Assembly (NCBI GenBank): GCA_903876765.1
Contig: CAIRBH010000045.1
Location: 1 to 51,577, forward strand
Reading direction: 5' to 3'
Source: an uncultured Pseudomonadota bacterium
GTDB taxonomy: Bacteria; Pseudomonadota; Gammaproteobacteria; Burkholderiales; Methylophilaceae
Length of the DNA stretch: 51,577 bases
The notes under the pieces were generated by a model. That model saw only the letters and a list, made by a program, of their open reading frames with translations, searched no databases and had not been told where the DNA came from. Made by a program: the position numbers and the translations under genes. Below are positions 1 to 9,101 of this stretch, in pieces (positions within the stretch are counted from its first letter, which is position 1; each line of letters starts with the position of its first letter).

Positions 1-35
1 ACTACACCGCCAGTTACGAATACATATTTAGTCAT
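1..35 (-). CDS. pyrG: CTP synthase, N-terminal fragment (cut by window edge)
   Basis: The reverse complement of the first 35 bases begins with ATG at 35 and reads MTKYVFVTGGV, the nearly invariant start of CTP synthase (UTP + glutamine + ATP to CTP). The rest of the gene lies outside the window, so only the N-terminal nucleotide-binding strand is visible. It is divergent from tadA. A 12-bp tandem duplication (44-67) sits directly upstream, in its leader. The call rests on eleven residues, but this N-terminus is very characteristic. Confidence 0.8.
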   Translation of the reverse strand, partial: MTKYVFVTGGV

Positions 36-43
36 TAAATTTA

Positions 44-67
44 CTTTTTAGAAGACTTTTTAGAAGG
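44..67. repeat. 12-bp tandem duplication in the pyrG leader
   Basis: CTTTTTAGAAGA (44-55) and CTTTTTAGAAGG (56-67) are adjacent, 11 of 12 identical. They lie 9-32 bp upstream of the pyrG start codon on the minus strand, the region where the ribosome site should be. Confidence 0.8.
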
Positions 68-233
68 CTATTTATCACAACCTAGACGGGAACAAATTTT
101 ACCGTAAAGGCAGTACAATCACAATGAAACACTAAAAATCTATGGATAAAACTTCATATTGCACGAAAAAGCGCATAAACCGCCTAATACAAAAGACAAC
201 CCCACCTCACTCATCAATCACTTTAGAGCCTAA

Positions 234-737
<504 letters not shown>

Positions 738-757
738 CACACCCAACGCCATGCTGG

Positions 758-787
758 GGCTTGCAATGGCAGGCATTGCAATAAGCC
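758..787 (+). terminator. Hairpin downstream of tadA
   Basis: TTGCAATG (761-768) and CATTGCAA (774-781) form a perfect 8-bp stem around a 5-nt loop, extended by GGC/GCC with a small bulge. It lies just after the tadA stop. The following bases are A/T-rich but not a clean T-run, so it may be a weak terminator or an mRNA-end stabiliser. Confidence 0.4.
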
Positions 788-922
788 ATTTTAAATATAT
801 ACTAGGAGATACATTAACGCTTAAAACATAACCCTCATTATTTATAAGGGTTTTAAAGGTTTTTAAGATTAATTATCCAAAAGCATTCATTTAGCGTTTA
901 ATCTTTTTCAAGGGGTAAGGAC

Positions 923-2401
923 ATGAGTAAAGAAAAACAGGCAAGTACGTTAGCAGAACAAGATGCTGCACAACTAAAAAAAATGGGCTATGAACAAGAG
1001 TTATACCGACACATGGGCGGCTTCTCTAACTTTGCGATATCTTTTTCAATTATCTGTATTTTAGCTGGAGGTATTTCTGCCTTTCCATTGGCATTAGGCG
1101 CAGCTGGCGGCGCTTCTATAGGCATAGGTTGGCTGGTTGGTGGCTTATTTGCTACCATCGTTGCCCTAGCCATGGCGCAAATTTCATCTAGTTACCCGAC
1201 TGCTGGCGGCTTATATCACTGGGGCTCTATTCTGGGTGGCAAGGGCTATGGCTGGTGCACCGCTTGGTTCAATTTACTAGGGCTTATTTTTGTTGTGGCT
1301 TCAGTCAATTTTGCGGTATATGATTTTTTCTTTAAAGGGCTGGCCGCACCAATTATAGGTATTGATGTTTCAGCTTATGGCTACCTAGAGCAAACCCTTT
1401 ATATCAGCGCTTTCACCATTTTGCAGGCTATATTAATCTATCGTTTTCCTAAATTCACGACACAAATCACCGACCTTTCTGGCTACCTGATTATGGTCAT
1501 TGGTGCTGTGTTGACCATGTCTTTATTAGCGTTTAATCAAGCTCCTTTGGATTTTTCAAGACTGTTTACTTTCACAAACTTTACCGGTACCGAGGGCAGC
1601 GTTTGGCCTGCTTCTGAGGGCATGGTATTTCCGTTCTTGCTTGGCTTGTTACTAGCGGTTTATACCATTACTGGTTTTGATGCTTCTGCCCACACCGCTG
1701 AAGAAACACGCGATGCCGCAAAAGCGGTTCCTAAAGGCATTATTACTTCGGTCATTTATTCAGCCATTTTTGGCTACGTGATGATTTGTACTTTTGTATT
1801 GGTCATGCCAGATGTGGCAACTGGTGTAAAACAAGGCTTTGGCTTTTTTGATGCACTATTAGCCAAGTTGCCTACTACATTAAAAGCCGTTTTAGGTTTG
1901 GGTATTTTCTTAGTCAACTTTTTATGTGGATTAGCCTGCTTAACATCAACCTCACGCATGATGTTTGCTTTTGCACGAGATGGCGGCTTACCTGCCTCAG
2001 ATAGACTGCGTAAAGTCCATCCCACCCTAAAAACACCCGTTGCGGCCATTTGGGTATCGGCAATTCTGTCAGTTGTTGCAACGCTATATGCGGCCGCTTT
2101 TAGTGTATTAGCAGTGGGTTGCGCGGTGTTTCTTTATATCTCTTACATCATGCCGACCGCAGCTGGCATTTTAGCTGAAGGCAAAACTTGGCAGCATAAA
2201 GGTCCGTTTAATCTAGGTGCTTTATCTAAACCTATTGCAGTGTTAGCCGTGCTAGGTGGCGGATTTTTGGTTTTAGTCGGCGTACAGCCGCCTAATGAAA
2301 AAGTCTTATACGTCACGCTTGCTATGCTAGTGGTGATGGGTTTATTTTGGTTTGTCTTTGGCGAAAGCAAACGCTTTAAAGGCCCGCCAGCAATCAAATA
2401 G
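923..2401 (+). CDS. APC-family amino acid/ethanolamine permease
   Basis: A 492-aa polytopic inner-membrane protein with about 12 hydrophobic segments. The N-terminal GGFSNFAISFSIICILAGG block and the SSYPTAGGLYHW segment are typical of the amino acid/choline (ACT-like) branch of the APC superfamily, which imports amines and amino acids with a cation. The start at 923 follows a good Shine-Dalgarno (AAGGGGTAAGG). It is convergent with eutC-eutB, and that neighbourhood suggests ethanolamine as substrate; sequence alone supports only an APC permease. GABA or another amine are alternatives. Confidence 0.75.
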   Translation: MSKEKQASTLAEQDAAQLKKMGYEQELYRHMGGFSNFAISFSIICILAGGISAFPLALGAAGGASIGIGWLVGGLFATIVALAMAQISSSYPTAGGLYHWGSILGGKGYGWCTAWFNLLGLIFVVASVNFAVYDFFFKGLAAPIIGIDVSAYGYLEQTLYISAFTILQAILIYRFPKFTTQITDLSGYLIMVIGAVLTMSLLAFNQAPLDFSRLFTFTNFTGTEGSVWPASEGMVFPFLLGLLLAVYTITGFDASAHTAEETRDAAKAVPKGIITSVIYSAIFGYVMICTFVLVMPDVATGVKQGFGFFDALLAKLPTTLKAVLGLGIFLVNFLCGLACLTSTSRMMFAFARDGGLPASDRLRKVHPTLKTPVAAIWVSAILSVVATLYAAAFSVLAVGCAVFLYISYIMPTAAGILAEGKTWQHKGPFNLGALSKPIAVLAVLGGGFLVLVGVQPPNEKVLYVTLAMLVVMGLFWFVFGESKRFKGPPAIK

Positions 2402-2417
2402 GCCGGGGTTAATGAAT

Positions 2418-2454
2418 GCCCCGAAATGCGCTGCTCAATCAGGCGTTTCGGGGC
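2418..2454. terminator. Bidirectional hairpin between permease and eutC
   Basis: GCCCCGAAA (2418-2426) pairs perfectly with TTTCGGGGC (2446-2454), and the stem continues imperfectly through TGCG/GCG. It lies between two convergent genes, where a shared terminator is expected. The T-tract is short on both sides. Confidence 0.55.
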
Positions 2455-2544
2455 TGTTTGCAAACTTCAGATGCCTATATCCAGCGACATATTGGCTAGC
2501 CATAAATGTACTTCATTAGCCGCTTTTGAATGCTTGAATACCGC

Positions 2545-3357
2545 CTATTTGAGCCTAGCTTGTTGACCAATTTCCTGAATATCACTTTCATCTTTGAGGC
2601 TCACACCAGTGAGCTTTAATCGCATGGCCTCTTTAGCCAGCCATATCAGTTTTGTGGCTGCTCTTGCGTATTGCAGACCTTCTGGACGTACATTAGAGAT
2701 GCAATTTCTGCCTGCATCGCTTAACCCCAGCTTAGGCTGATAAGTCAAATAAATCCCTAGGCTATCTGGCGAGCTTAAACCAGGCCGCTCGCCAATGAGC
2801 ATGGCAACCATGCGCGCGTTGAGCGCTTGGCCAATTTCGTCACCAATAGCCACGCGCGCCTGAGAAGCAATCACAACCGGACCTATATGCCATTGTTCAG
2901 GAATACACTTGCGTAACGCTGCAAGCAAGGGCACTACGTGCCGACTAACCGCCAAGGAAGACAAGCCATCACCGACCACAATCAATAAATCTATCGGCTT
3001 AGTTTGACTAGAAGTGGCATACAAATGCTGCAACTTAGACAGACTATCCTCATGCAATTTTCGCCCCCAATCTGGTCGCAACAAATAACTGGCACGATCT
3101 GGTGCCATGCTTTTAACTTGAACCGTCAGCCATTGCTGCGCTTGAATGTCGGCCTCTAGCGCCGCTGTGTCCAGCGCTAAATGCACCGCATCCCGCGCCA
3201 TGGCATGGGCTAGACCAAAATCCAAAACCTCACTTGTCGGCAAACTGCTACCAACTCGGCCTAATGCAATACGTGCACGTGTAAAAGTTTTCAGTTGCGT
3301 CCATGGGTCTACTGATTGATGTGCTAACAACGGCGTGATATGCGGGAGTTTAGGCAT
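2545..3357 (-). CDS. eutC: Ethanolamine ammonia-lyase small subunit
   Basis: The light chain of the adenosylcobalamin-dependent lyase that converts ethanolamine to acetaldehyde and ammonia. The 270-aa protein carries family blocks such as VVGDGLSSLAVSRH, the MLIGERPGLSSPDSLGIY segment and the RNCISNVRPEGL block near the C-terminus, all associated with cobalamin and subunit contacts. Length matches EutC (about 260-300 aa). It follows eutB on the same strand after a 61-bp gap containing a 16-bp tandem duplication, so the two are probably one operon. I see no microcompartment shell genes and no eutA reactivase in the window. Confidence 0.93.
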   Translation of the reverse strand: MPKLPHITPLLAHQSVDPWTQLKTFTRARIALGRVGSSLPTSEVLDFGLAHAMARDAVHLALDTAALEADIQAQQWLTVQVKSMAPDRASYLLRPDWGRKLHEDSLSKLQHLYATSSQTKPIDLLIVVGDGLSSLAVSRHVVPLLAALRKCIPEQWHIGPVVIASQARVAIGDEIGQALNARMVAMLIGERPGLSSPDSLGIYLTYQPKLGLSDAGRNCISNVRPEGLQYARAATKLIWLAKEAMRLKLTGVSLKDESDIQEIGQQARLK

Positions 3358-3388
3358 GATGGATGGCTACACCTTAAATTAGATAGTG

Positions 3389-3429
3389 AGGGAATCAAAT
3401 GCTCAGGGAATTAAATGCTCAGGGGGGGG
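3389..3429. repeat. 16-bp tandem duplication plus G8 tract at the eutB stop
   Basis: AGGGAATCAAATGCTC (3389-3404) is followed directly by AGGGAATTAAATGCTC (3405-3420), 15 of 16 identical. A run of eight G (3422-3429) comes next, with a degenerate third copy after it. The eutB stop codon (3421-3419) sits on the junction between unit 2 and the G-run, so the last two proline codons are read from the homopolymer. Confidence 0.85.
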
Positions 3430-4813
3430 TTAAATACTTAGGCATATTTTTCAACATCTGATGCGCATGGTCTATGGGCTGTATATTGCCATCGGCATCC
3501 ATAATTTGCATTTTTTTCAGCCATACTTCAAATTCTGGTGCGGCTTTTAAAGCCAATACTTTGCGCAAATACAAAGCATCATGAAACGAAGTTGTTTGAT
3601 AATTGAGCATAATATCATCCGCACCAGGTATGCCCATGATAAAGGTCAGGCCAGCGGTGGCCAGTAGCGTCATCAAAGTATCCATGTCATCTTGGTCGGC
3701 TTCGGCATGATTGGTATAGCACACATCACAACCCAAGGGCACCCCTAGCAACTTGCCACAAAAGTGGTCCTCCAACCCTGCACGAATAATTTGCTTACCA
3801 TCGTATAAATATTCTGGGCCGATAAAACCAACCACAGTGTTACTCAGCAAGGGTGATAAATGTCGGGCGACTGCATAAGCTCTGGCTTCACAGGTTTGCT
3901 GATCCACGCCAAAATTAGCATTGGCAGACAGCACAGAGCCTTGGCCAGTTTCAAAATACATCACATTATTACCGACCGTACCGCGATTTAAAGATAGCGC
4001 CGCCGATTGCGCCTCTTTTAGCAAGGCTATATCAATACCGAAGCTTTTATTGGCTTTTTCAGTGCCGGCAATCGACTGAAAGACTAAATCCACTGGCGCA
4101 CCACGTTCAATCAACTTAATCTGGTTAGTGACGTGGGTGAGTATGCAAGATTGGGTCGGGATCTCATATTGATTGATCACTTCATCCACCAAATAATACA
4201 AATCCATCAGTGCTGGCAAGCTATCAGTCGCGGGATTAATGCCTATGACCGCATCGCCTGAACCATAGAGCAAGCCATCTAGCATAGAGGCCGCAATGCC
4301 ACGCGCATCATCGACCGGGTGATTGGGTTGCAAGCGCACGGAAAGATGCCCAGGCAAACCGATAGTGTTTCTAAAGGCAGTGACCACATGGCATTTTTTA
4401 GCAACCAATATCAAATCTTGGTTGCGCATGAGTTTGCACACTGCTGCTGCCATTTCTGGCGTAATACCTGGCGCTACCTGCTTTAAAGTTGCGCTATCCG
4501 CCAGGTCTGAAAGTAACCAATCTCGAAAATCACCAACGGTGAGGTGGCTGATGCTGGCAAACGCTTGCTTATCATGCGTGTCCACAATCAAGCGCGTCAC
4601 TTCGTCAGTTTCATACGGAATGATGAGTTCTTCGAGAAACCGTTTAAGCGGAATTGCCGACAAACACATTCTGGCAGCCATACGTTCAGCATAGGTTTGC
4701 GCTGCTACCCCAGCCAGAAAATCACCAGAACGCGCTGGCGTGGCTTTAGCCAACACCTCCTTCAAATCAGCAAACTGATAAGTATGCGTTCCTGCAATAT
4801 AACTGTATGTCAT
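3419..4813 (-). CDS. eutB: Ethanolamine ammonia-lyase large subunit
   Basis: The catalytic TIM-barrel subunit of ethanolamine ammonia-lyase; it binds substrate and the cobalamin radical system with EutC. The 464-aa protein has recognisable EutB blocks: ATPARSGDFLAGVAA, LSVRLQPNHPVDDARG, GDAVIGINPATDS, ETGQGSVLSANANFG and GCDVCYTNHAEADQDD. An ATG at 4846 is open, but 4813 is preferred: it gives the normal MTYSYIAG N-terminus and has a purine-rich GAGGTAGAG upstream. First gene of a probable eutB-eutC operon. Expected product use is ammonia as nitrogen source; acetaldehyde handling is not encoded nearby. Confidence 0.95.
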   Translation of the reverse strand: MTYSYIAGTHTYQFADLKEVLAKATPARSGDFLAGVAAQTYAERMAARMCLSAIPLKRFLEELIIPYETDEVTRLIVDTHDKQAFASISHLTVGDFRDWLLSDLADSATLKQVAPGITPEMAAAVCKLMRNQDLILVAKKCHVVTAFRNTIGLPGHLSVRLQPNHPVDDARGIAASMLDGLLYGSGDAVIGINPATDSLPALMDLYYLVDEVINQYEIPTQSCILTHVTNQIKLIERGAPVDLVFQSIAGTEKANKSFGIDIALLKEAQSAALSLNRGTVGNNVMYFETGQGSVLSANANFGVDQQTCEARAYAVARHLSPLLSNTVVGFIGPEYLYDGKQIIRAGLEDHFCGKLLGVPLGCDVCYTNHAEADQDDMDTLMTLLATAGLTFIMGIPGADDIMLNYQTTSFHDALYLRKVLALKAAPEFEVWLKKMQIMDADGNIQPIDHAHQMLKNMPKYLTPP

Positions 4814-4922
4814 GATGCACTCTACCTCTAGCATTAATTGGCACAACTAATGGCTGCATTATGCGGCATTTTTAAAACATACAGCAAGCCTAGGGCTGTG
4901 TTTAAGTGCAGCATGCGGGCAT

Positions 4923-4950
4923 AAAAAAGGGCTGGATTGACTCCAGCCCT
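4923..4950 (-). terminator. Rho-independent terminator of the Bax-inhibitor gene
   Basis: AGGGCTGGA (4928-4936) and TCCAGCCCT (4942-4950) form a 9-bp stem with a 5-nt loop. Read on the minus strand it is followed by a T-run (complement of 4923-4928), the classic intrinsic terminator layout. It separates the Bax-inhibitor gene from eutB. Confidence 0.85.
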
Positions 4951-5025
4951 TGGTTTTTTGATCTGTTTTGGCTGAGGCGCCTATTAACGCGCCTTAACAC
5001 TGGCCAATTTTATAATCCACTGTCC

Positions 5026-5715
5026 CTAATCATTACTACCCATCAAACCCATTAATAATTGCAATAGGCTGGTGAATAAGTTGTAGATGCTCATATAAAG
5101 GCTTAAGGTTGCCATCACATAATTAGTTTCGCCACCATTCACAATGCGGCTGACGTCATACAAAATAAAGCCTGAGAATAAAATCACACCTATGGCTGAT
5201 AAGGCTAGGGTCATGGCGGGAATTTGCAAGAAAATATTAGCCAAAGACGCCACTATTAACAAAATAATACCGACCAATAAGAATTTGCTCATAAAGCTAA
5301 AATCTTTTTTAGTGGTAGTGGCAATGCCAGCTAACGTTAAAAAGATAATGCCTGTGCCACCCGCTGCTAAGCCGACGATTTGCGCACCATTGCGCAGATG
5401 CAAAGCATGTTGCAGAATTGGGCCTAGCATTAAGCCTAATAAGAAAGTTAAGCCTAACAACAATACAACGCCAATGCTGCTGTTGCGGTTGGCGGTTACT
5501 GCGGCAAACATGCCATAAAGCACAGCCATTGCGCCAATGGCGAATATAAACGGATGTTGTGCGGCAAAAGCAAAATTTAGGCTCATGCCAATAAATGCGC
5601 CGATGACGGTTGGAATAAGGGTTAAACCAAGCAAGGCATAGGTATTGCGTAAAACCTTATTAGTCACTTGCTGAGCGGATTCTGAACGACCTAATACTGG
5701 GGTGTTATCAAACAT
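5026..5715 (-). CDS. Bax inhibitor-1/YccA family membrane protein
   Basis: A 229-aa protein with seven hydrophobic segments after a short polar N-terminus, the architecture of the BI-1 (TMBIM) family. The segments with SGFILYDVSRIVNGGETNYV (the family's acidic helix-6 motif) and the final SLYMSIYNLFTSLLQLL are diagnostic. E. coli relatives are YccA, a modulator of the FtsH protease, and YbhL; which role applies here cannot be told from sequence. It lies downstream of nagZ with a 108-bp gap and has its own terminator. Confidence 0.88.
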   Translation of the reverse strand: MFDNTPVLGRSESAQQVTNKVLRNTYALLGLTLIPTVIGAFIGMSLNFAFAAQHPFIFAIGAMAVLYGMFAAVTANRNSSIGVVLLLGLTFLLGLMLGPILQHALHLRNGAQIVGLAAGGTGIIFLTLAGIATTTKKDFSFMSKFLLVGIILLIVASLANIFLQIPAMTLALSAIGVILFSGFILYDVSRIVNGGETNYVMATLSLYMSIYNLFTSLLQLLMGLMGSND

Positions 5716-5823
5716 TGTTTAATTCCTTTAAATAAAAAAACATTGCACAGCTAAGATAGCGGCTAACTGGATAAGTTTCAAGTGCTAAATTGTTACAAAT
5801 TGCACATTATTTTTAAAGGCTGC

Positions 5824-6870
5824 TCAACTAAACAACTCGCCTTCTAGCAAACCCACTTGCGCGACTTGATGCACGGCATGCACAAACTCGGCTGTTTCAT
5901 GCAAAGCGTCTAGGCTGGGCGGGTGTTTTTGGCCATGCATACGCGCTAATCTGGCAATACTTTGCGCGGATATAGCCCATTCAAGATTTGCCAGCAGCTC
6001 ATCTTGCATGACGGGTTGATTGCAAAGTAATACCATGTCGCAACCAGCATGTAAGGCGGCCAAGGCACGACTGGTGACGTCACCGCCTGCGGTTGCCGCT
6101 TCCATACTTAAATCATCACTAAAAATTACCCCATTAAATCCCAAACGTTCCCGTAATATTTTTTGCAACCAACGCGCTGAAAAGCCCGCTGGCTTATCAT
6201 CTACTTTAGGGTAAATCACATGAGCAGGCATAATGGCCTGTATGCCATCATCTATCAGCATTCTAAAAGGCTGCATATCATTTTGCGCTATTTGGTCAAA
6301 TTCACGGTCATCAACCGGCATGCTGACATGAGAATCGGCCACAACAAAACCATGCCCAGGAAAATGCTTACCAACTGCTGACATGCCGCCTTTTTTAAGG
6401 CCTTGCATTAAAGCAAAAGCTAAATCATTAATGGCTTTTGCCTCTAAATGAAAAGCTCTATCGCCTATCACCAAACTATCGCCATAGTCCATATCCAACA
6501 CCGGGGTAAAACTGAAATCCACGCCATGGGCACGCAATTCTGCGGCCAGAATCCAACCAGCCTGAGTCGCCAATTCTTTAGCTTTTTTAGGGTTTTTATC
6601 CCAAATTTTACCGAATTCACGCATAGGCGGGATTTTAGTAAACCCGTCCCTAAAGCGTTGCACACGCCCTCCTTCATGGTCAACAGCAATCAACAGTGGC
6701 GGGTAGCGTACCGCATGAATGCTTGCGGTGAGCGCATTAAGCTGAGTGTTATTAATAAAGTTACGTTTAAACAAAATCACACCACCAACTAGCGGGTGTT
6801 GCAAGCGGCGGACGTCATCGGCTGTAAGTGCTGTGCCGACCACATCTATCATGACGGGACCTAATGACAT
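5824..6870 (-). CDS. nagZ: Beta-N-acetylhexosaminidase NagZ
   Basis: A cytoplasmic GH3 glycosidase that removes GlcNAc from GlcNAc-anhydroMurNAc-peptides during peptidoglycan recycling. The 348-aa protein has the NagZ signature KHFPGHG at 168-174 (the His-containing acid/base loop) and the nucleophile Asp in FSDDLSM (around 252-253). No signal peptide is present, as expected for NagZ. It is the last gene of the cluster that includes two peptide permeases and a YkuD enzyme, 47 bp after the upstream permease, which ties that cluster to cell-wall recycling. Confidence 0.95.
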   Translation of the reverse strand: MSLGPVMIDVVGTALTADDVRRLQHPLVGGVILFKRNFINNTQLNALTASIHAVRYPPLLIAVDHEGGRVQRFRDGFTKIPPMREFGKIWDKNPKKAKELATQAGWILAAELRAHGVDFSFTPVLDMDYGDSLVIGDRAFHLEAKAINDLAFALMQGLKKGGMSAVGKHFPGHGFVVADSHVSMPVDDREFDQIAQNDMQPFRMLIDDGIQAIMPAHVIYPKVDDKPAGFSARWLQKILRERLGFNGVIFSDDLSMEAATAGGDVTSRALAALHAGCDMVLLCNQPVMQDELLANLEWAISAQSIARLARMHGQKHPPSLDALHETAEFVHAVHQVAQVGLLEGELFS

Positions 6871-6917
6871 GCTGTACCTTTAATTATTGATAGTGTTGAT
6901 TATTAATAGTTTTGCAT

Positions 6918-7712
6918 TTATTTTTCTGTTCTAACATCAAGCTGATCACGCAAATAATCCCCAGCTAGGTTAATGGCCAAAATCAAACTCATCAAACTGA
7001 GCCCAACCACCAATACATAATGCGGGGCGACCAACATATATCTTACACCATCACGCAACATGCCACCCCAAGAAGCATCTGGCGCCTGTATGCCCAGGCC
7101 TAAAAATGACAAGCTGGCCTCCGCTATCATCACGCTGGCTATGCTGTAAGTGGCTTCTACTACTAATATAGAACTCAATAATGGCAAAATATGCACCATG
7201 ATTAATCTTGGCACCGACGCTCCTAGGGACTCGGCCGCCTGTACGTGTTGTCGATTGCGTAAACTCAAGGTCTGGCCTCGAGTTAAGCGGGCATAACTTA
7301 CCCAACCGCTCATACAAAGCGCTATCGTCAAATTGGTCAGGCCTGGCCCTAACACTGCTGCAAAGGCAATGGCCAGCAAAATTCCAGGAAATGCTAAAAA
7401 AATGTCGGTGATTTGCATTAGCAATCGGTCAACTCTACCACCGTAAAAGCCAGCGACTAGCCCAATAAAAACACCCAGCAACATGGTCAATATAGTCACG
7501 ACACATGCCACTAGCAAAGACACCTCTACCCCATGCAATAGCCTAGCCAAAATACTGCGGCCCAAGTCGTCTGCCCCTAATAAATGGGTACTGCTGGGCG
7601 TGCTCAGAATGGCGTTCAAATCAATCAGATTAGGATTAAGTTGCAATAATCGGCCAGCTAATACGGCCATTAGCCAAAATCCTAAAATCATCAAAGCTAG
7701 TTTTTTTATCAT
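6918..7712 (-). CDS. Peptide ABC transporter permease, DppC/OppC type
   Basis: An inner-membrane subunit of a peptide or nickel importer. The 264-aa protein shows an N-terminal membrane segment, the HLLGADDLGRSILARLLHG block and the EAA loop EAASLSFLGLGIQAPDASWG-type region of the DppC/OppC family, with about six membrane segments. The start at 7712 overlaps the stop of the DppB-type permease by 4 bp, so the pair is translationally coupled. No ABC ATPase gene follows; nagZ does. Substrate unknown; context suggests murein peptides. Confidence 0.9.
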   Translation of the reverse strand: MIKKLALMILGFWLMAVLAGRLLQLNPNLIDLNAILSTPSSTHLLGADDLGRSILARLLHGVEVSLLVACVVTILTMLLGVFIGLVAGFYGGRVDRLLMQITDIFLAFPGILLAIAFAAVLGPGLTNLTIALCMSGWVSYARLTRGQTLSLRNRQHVQAAESLGASVPRLIMVHILPLLSSILVVEATYSIASVMIAEASLSFLGLGIQAPDASWGGMLRDGVRYMLVAPHYVLVVGLSLMSLILAINLAGDYLRDQLDVRTEK

Positions 7713-8626
7713 ACTGCATAGACCAATTTAACCCGCGGATCTGCCAGTTGATACAGCATGTCTGTGAATAAATTAACCAGCACGTAGCTGAGCGCCACCA
7801 GCAAAACGCAGGCTTGCGTTACTGGGTAATCACGTTTTTCTATACTCTCTACCAATAAACGGCCTATACCATCCCAGCTAAAAATTGTTTCTGTGATGAC
7901 TGTGCCGGCCAACAAGCTGCCCATTTGCAAACCTACTATGGTAATAATCGGCAGCAGTGCGGCACGTAAGGCATGATGAATAATGACATGCGACTCGGAT
8001 AATCCCTTGGCTCTGGCGGTGCGTATATAGTCATCATTCAATACTTCTAGCAAACTAGTCCGCGTCATACGCGTTAGTATGGCGCTCAAACCCAAACCTA
8101 AAGTAAGTGCAGGCAGCACAATAGAAGTGTTGGCTTCCATGCCACTGACAGGCAGCCAACCCAACCACACGGCAAATATCAGCATGAGCATAGGACCTAG
8201 CCAAAATGCAGGCATGGCTGATAATCTGACAGAAACCAAACTTACCATTAAATCTTGCCACTTACCCGCTTTGAGTGCGGCAAAAATACCCATAGGCAGG
8301 CCAACACCCAGGCCAATCAGTAAGGACACAAAAGCTAACTTTAAGGTGGCGGGGTAACGGGTTTTAACGAGCTCAATAATCGGCGTTTTACTGTGTATGG
8401 ATAGGCCAAAATCTGCATGGGCCAGCCTTTGCAAATAATGCCCAAACTGAATAATCATGGGTTGATTTAATCCTAGCTCAGCGCGCAATACGACGCGGTC
8501 TGCCGAGCTGGCCGATTCACCTAGCATGACCTCGACGGGATCGCCAGGCACCAGATGTATCAGTAAAAAAGTCACTAGCAACACGCCAAAAACAACAGTA
8601 ACAAGGCCAATCAAGCGTTTAATCAT
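7709..8626 (-). CDS. Peptide ABC transporter permease, DppB/OppB type
   Basis: The partner of the DppC-type permease. The 305-aa protein begins MIKRLIGLVTVVFGVLLVTF, continues with the family block HLVPGDPVEVMLGE, and has the EAA-type loop RTARAKGLSESHVIIHHALR. An in-frame ATG further upstream (8674) would add 16 residues inside the YkuD gene; 8626 gives the standard N-terminus and an 8-bp overlap with that gene's stop. All four genes from the binding protein to the second permease overlap, which indicates one mRNA and coupled translation. Confidence 0.9.
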   Translation of the reverse strand: MIKRLIGLVTVVFGVLLVTFLLIHLVPGDPVEVMLGESASSADRVVLRAELGLNQPMIIQFGHYLQRLAHADFGLSIHSKTPIIELVKTRYPATLKLAFVSLLIGLGVGLPMGIFAALKAGKWQDLMVSLVSVRLSAMPAFWLGPMLMLIFAVWLGWLPVSGMEANTSIVLPALTLGLGLSAILTRMTRTSLLEVLNDDYIRTARAKGLSESHVIIHHALRAALLPIITIVGLQMGSLLAGTVITETIFSWDGIGRLLVESIEKRDYPVTQACVLLVALSYVLVNLFTDMLYQLADPRVKLVYAV

Positions 8627-9101
8627 GATGGATAAAAACAGTGCAGCCAACTTCAACCAAGTCAAACAGCGCAATCACATCTGCATTACGCATACGAATG
8701 CAACCATGTGATCCAGTTTTACCCATTTGACTGCAATCTGGCGTGCCGTGTATATAAATGTAACGCTGCATGGTATCAACATTGCCTAGTCGATTAAGCC
8801 CCAGCTCAGTGCCTGATAGCCATAAAATTCTGGTTAATATCCAATCACGTGTTGGATGCTCTGCCATTAATGCGGGTGTCAATATCTCCACCGTTGCCCT
8901 GCGCCCAACAAACACGCTATTGACCGCTGCGTTTGCGCCAATTTTAGCGCGCACTATATGCCGCCCTGTCGGCGTGCAGCCGCTATTTTTTTGGCAACCC
9001 GCGCCATTAGCGGCGCTAGAAATAGAATATTTAGCAATGGCCTGACCGCCATCATCATGCAAAGTTAGGCTTTGCTGTAAAAGTGAAATATCAATGTGCA
9101 T
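8619..9101 (-). CDS. YkuD-fold L,D-transpeptidase/carboxypeptidase without signal peptide
   Basis: The 160-aa protein is a YkuD-domain cysteine enzyme: IHGTPD at 117-122 and SHGCIRM at 131-137 give the catalytic His118-Gly and Cys134, with Arg136. No signal peptide or membrane anchor precedes the domain; the protein starts MHIDISLLQQ, already inside the fold. Periplasmic L,D-transpeptidases carry a signal, so this is probably cytoplasmic. From memory, A. baumannii ElsL is a signal-less YkuD enzyme that acts as a cytosolic L,D-carboxypeptidase in wall recycling and shares the RDWILTRILWLSG type of core. It overlaps the binding-protein gene by 11 bp and the permease by 8 bp. Confidence 0.85.
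   Translation of the reverse strand: MHIDISLLQQSLTLHDDGGQAIAKYSISSAANGAGCQKNSGCTPTGRHIVRAKIGANAAVNSVFVGRRATVEILTPALMAEHPTRDWILTRILWLSGTELGLNRLGNVDTMQRYIYIHGTPDCSQMGKTGSHGCIRMRNADVIALFDLVEVGCTVFIHHD

Noticed and set aside
3422-3429. Phase-variable on/off switch of eutB by the G8 tract
   Set aside because: The tract lies in the final two codons, so slippage would only alter the tail and could not abolish the protein.
4814-4922. Cobalamin riboswitch upstream of eutB
   Set aside because: Only about 110 bp separate the eutB start from the preceding terminator, too short for the usual element, and I see no B12-box-like sequence.
6871-6917. Possible tandem duplication between the DppC-type permease and nagZ
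   Set aside because: The two halves (TTATTGATAGT and TTATTAATAGT) align only with gaps in an AT-rich stretch; too degenerate to count with the other duplications.
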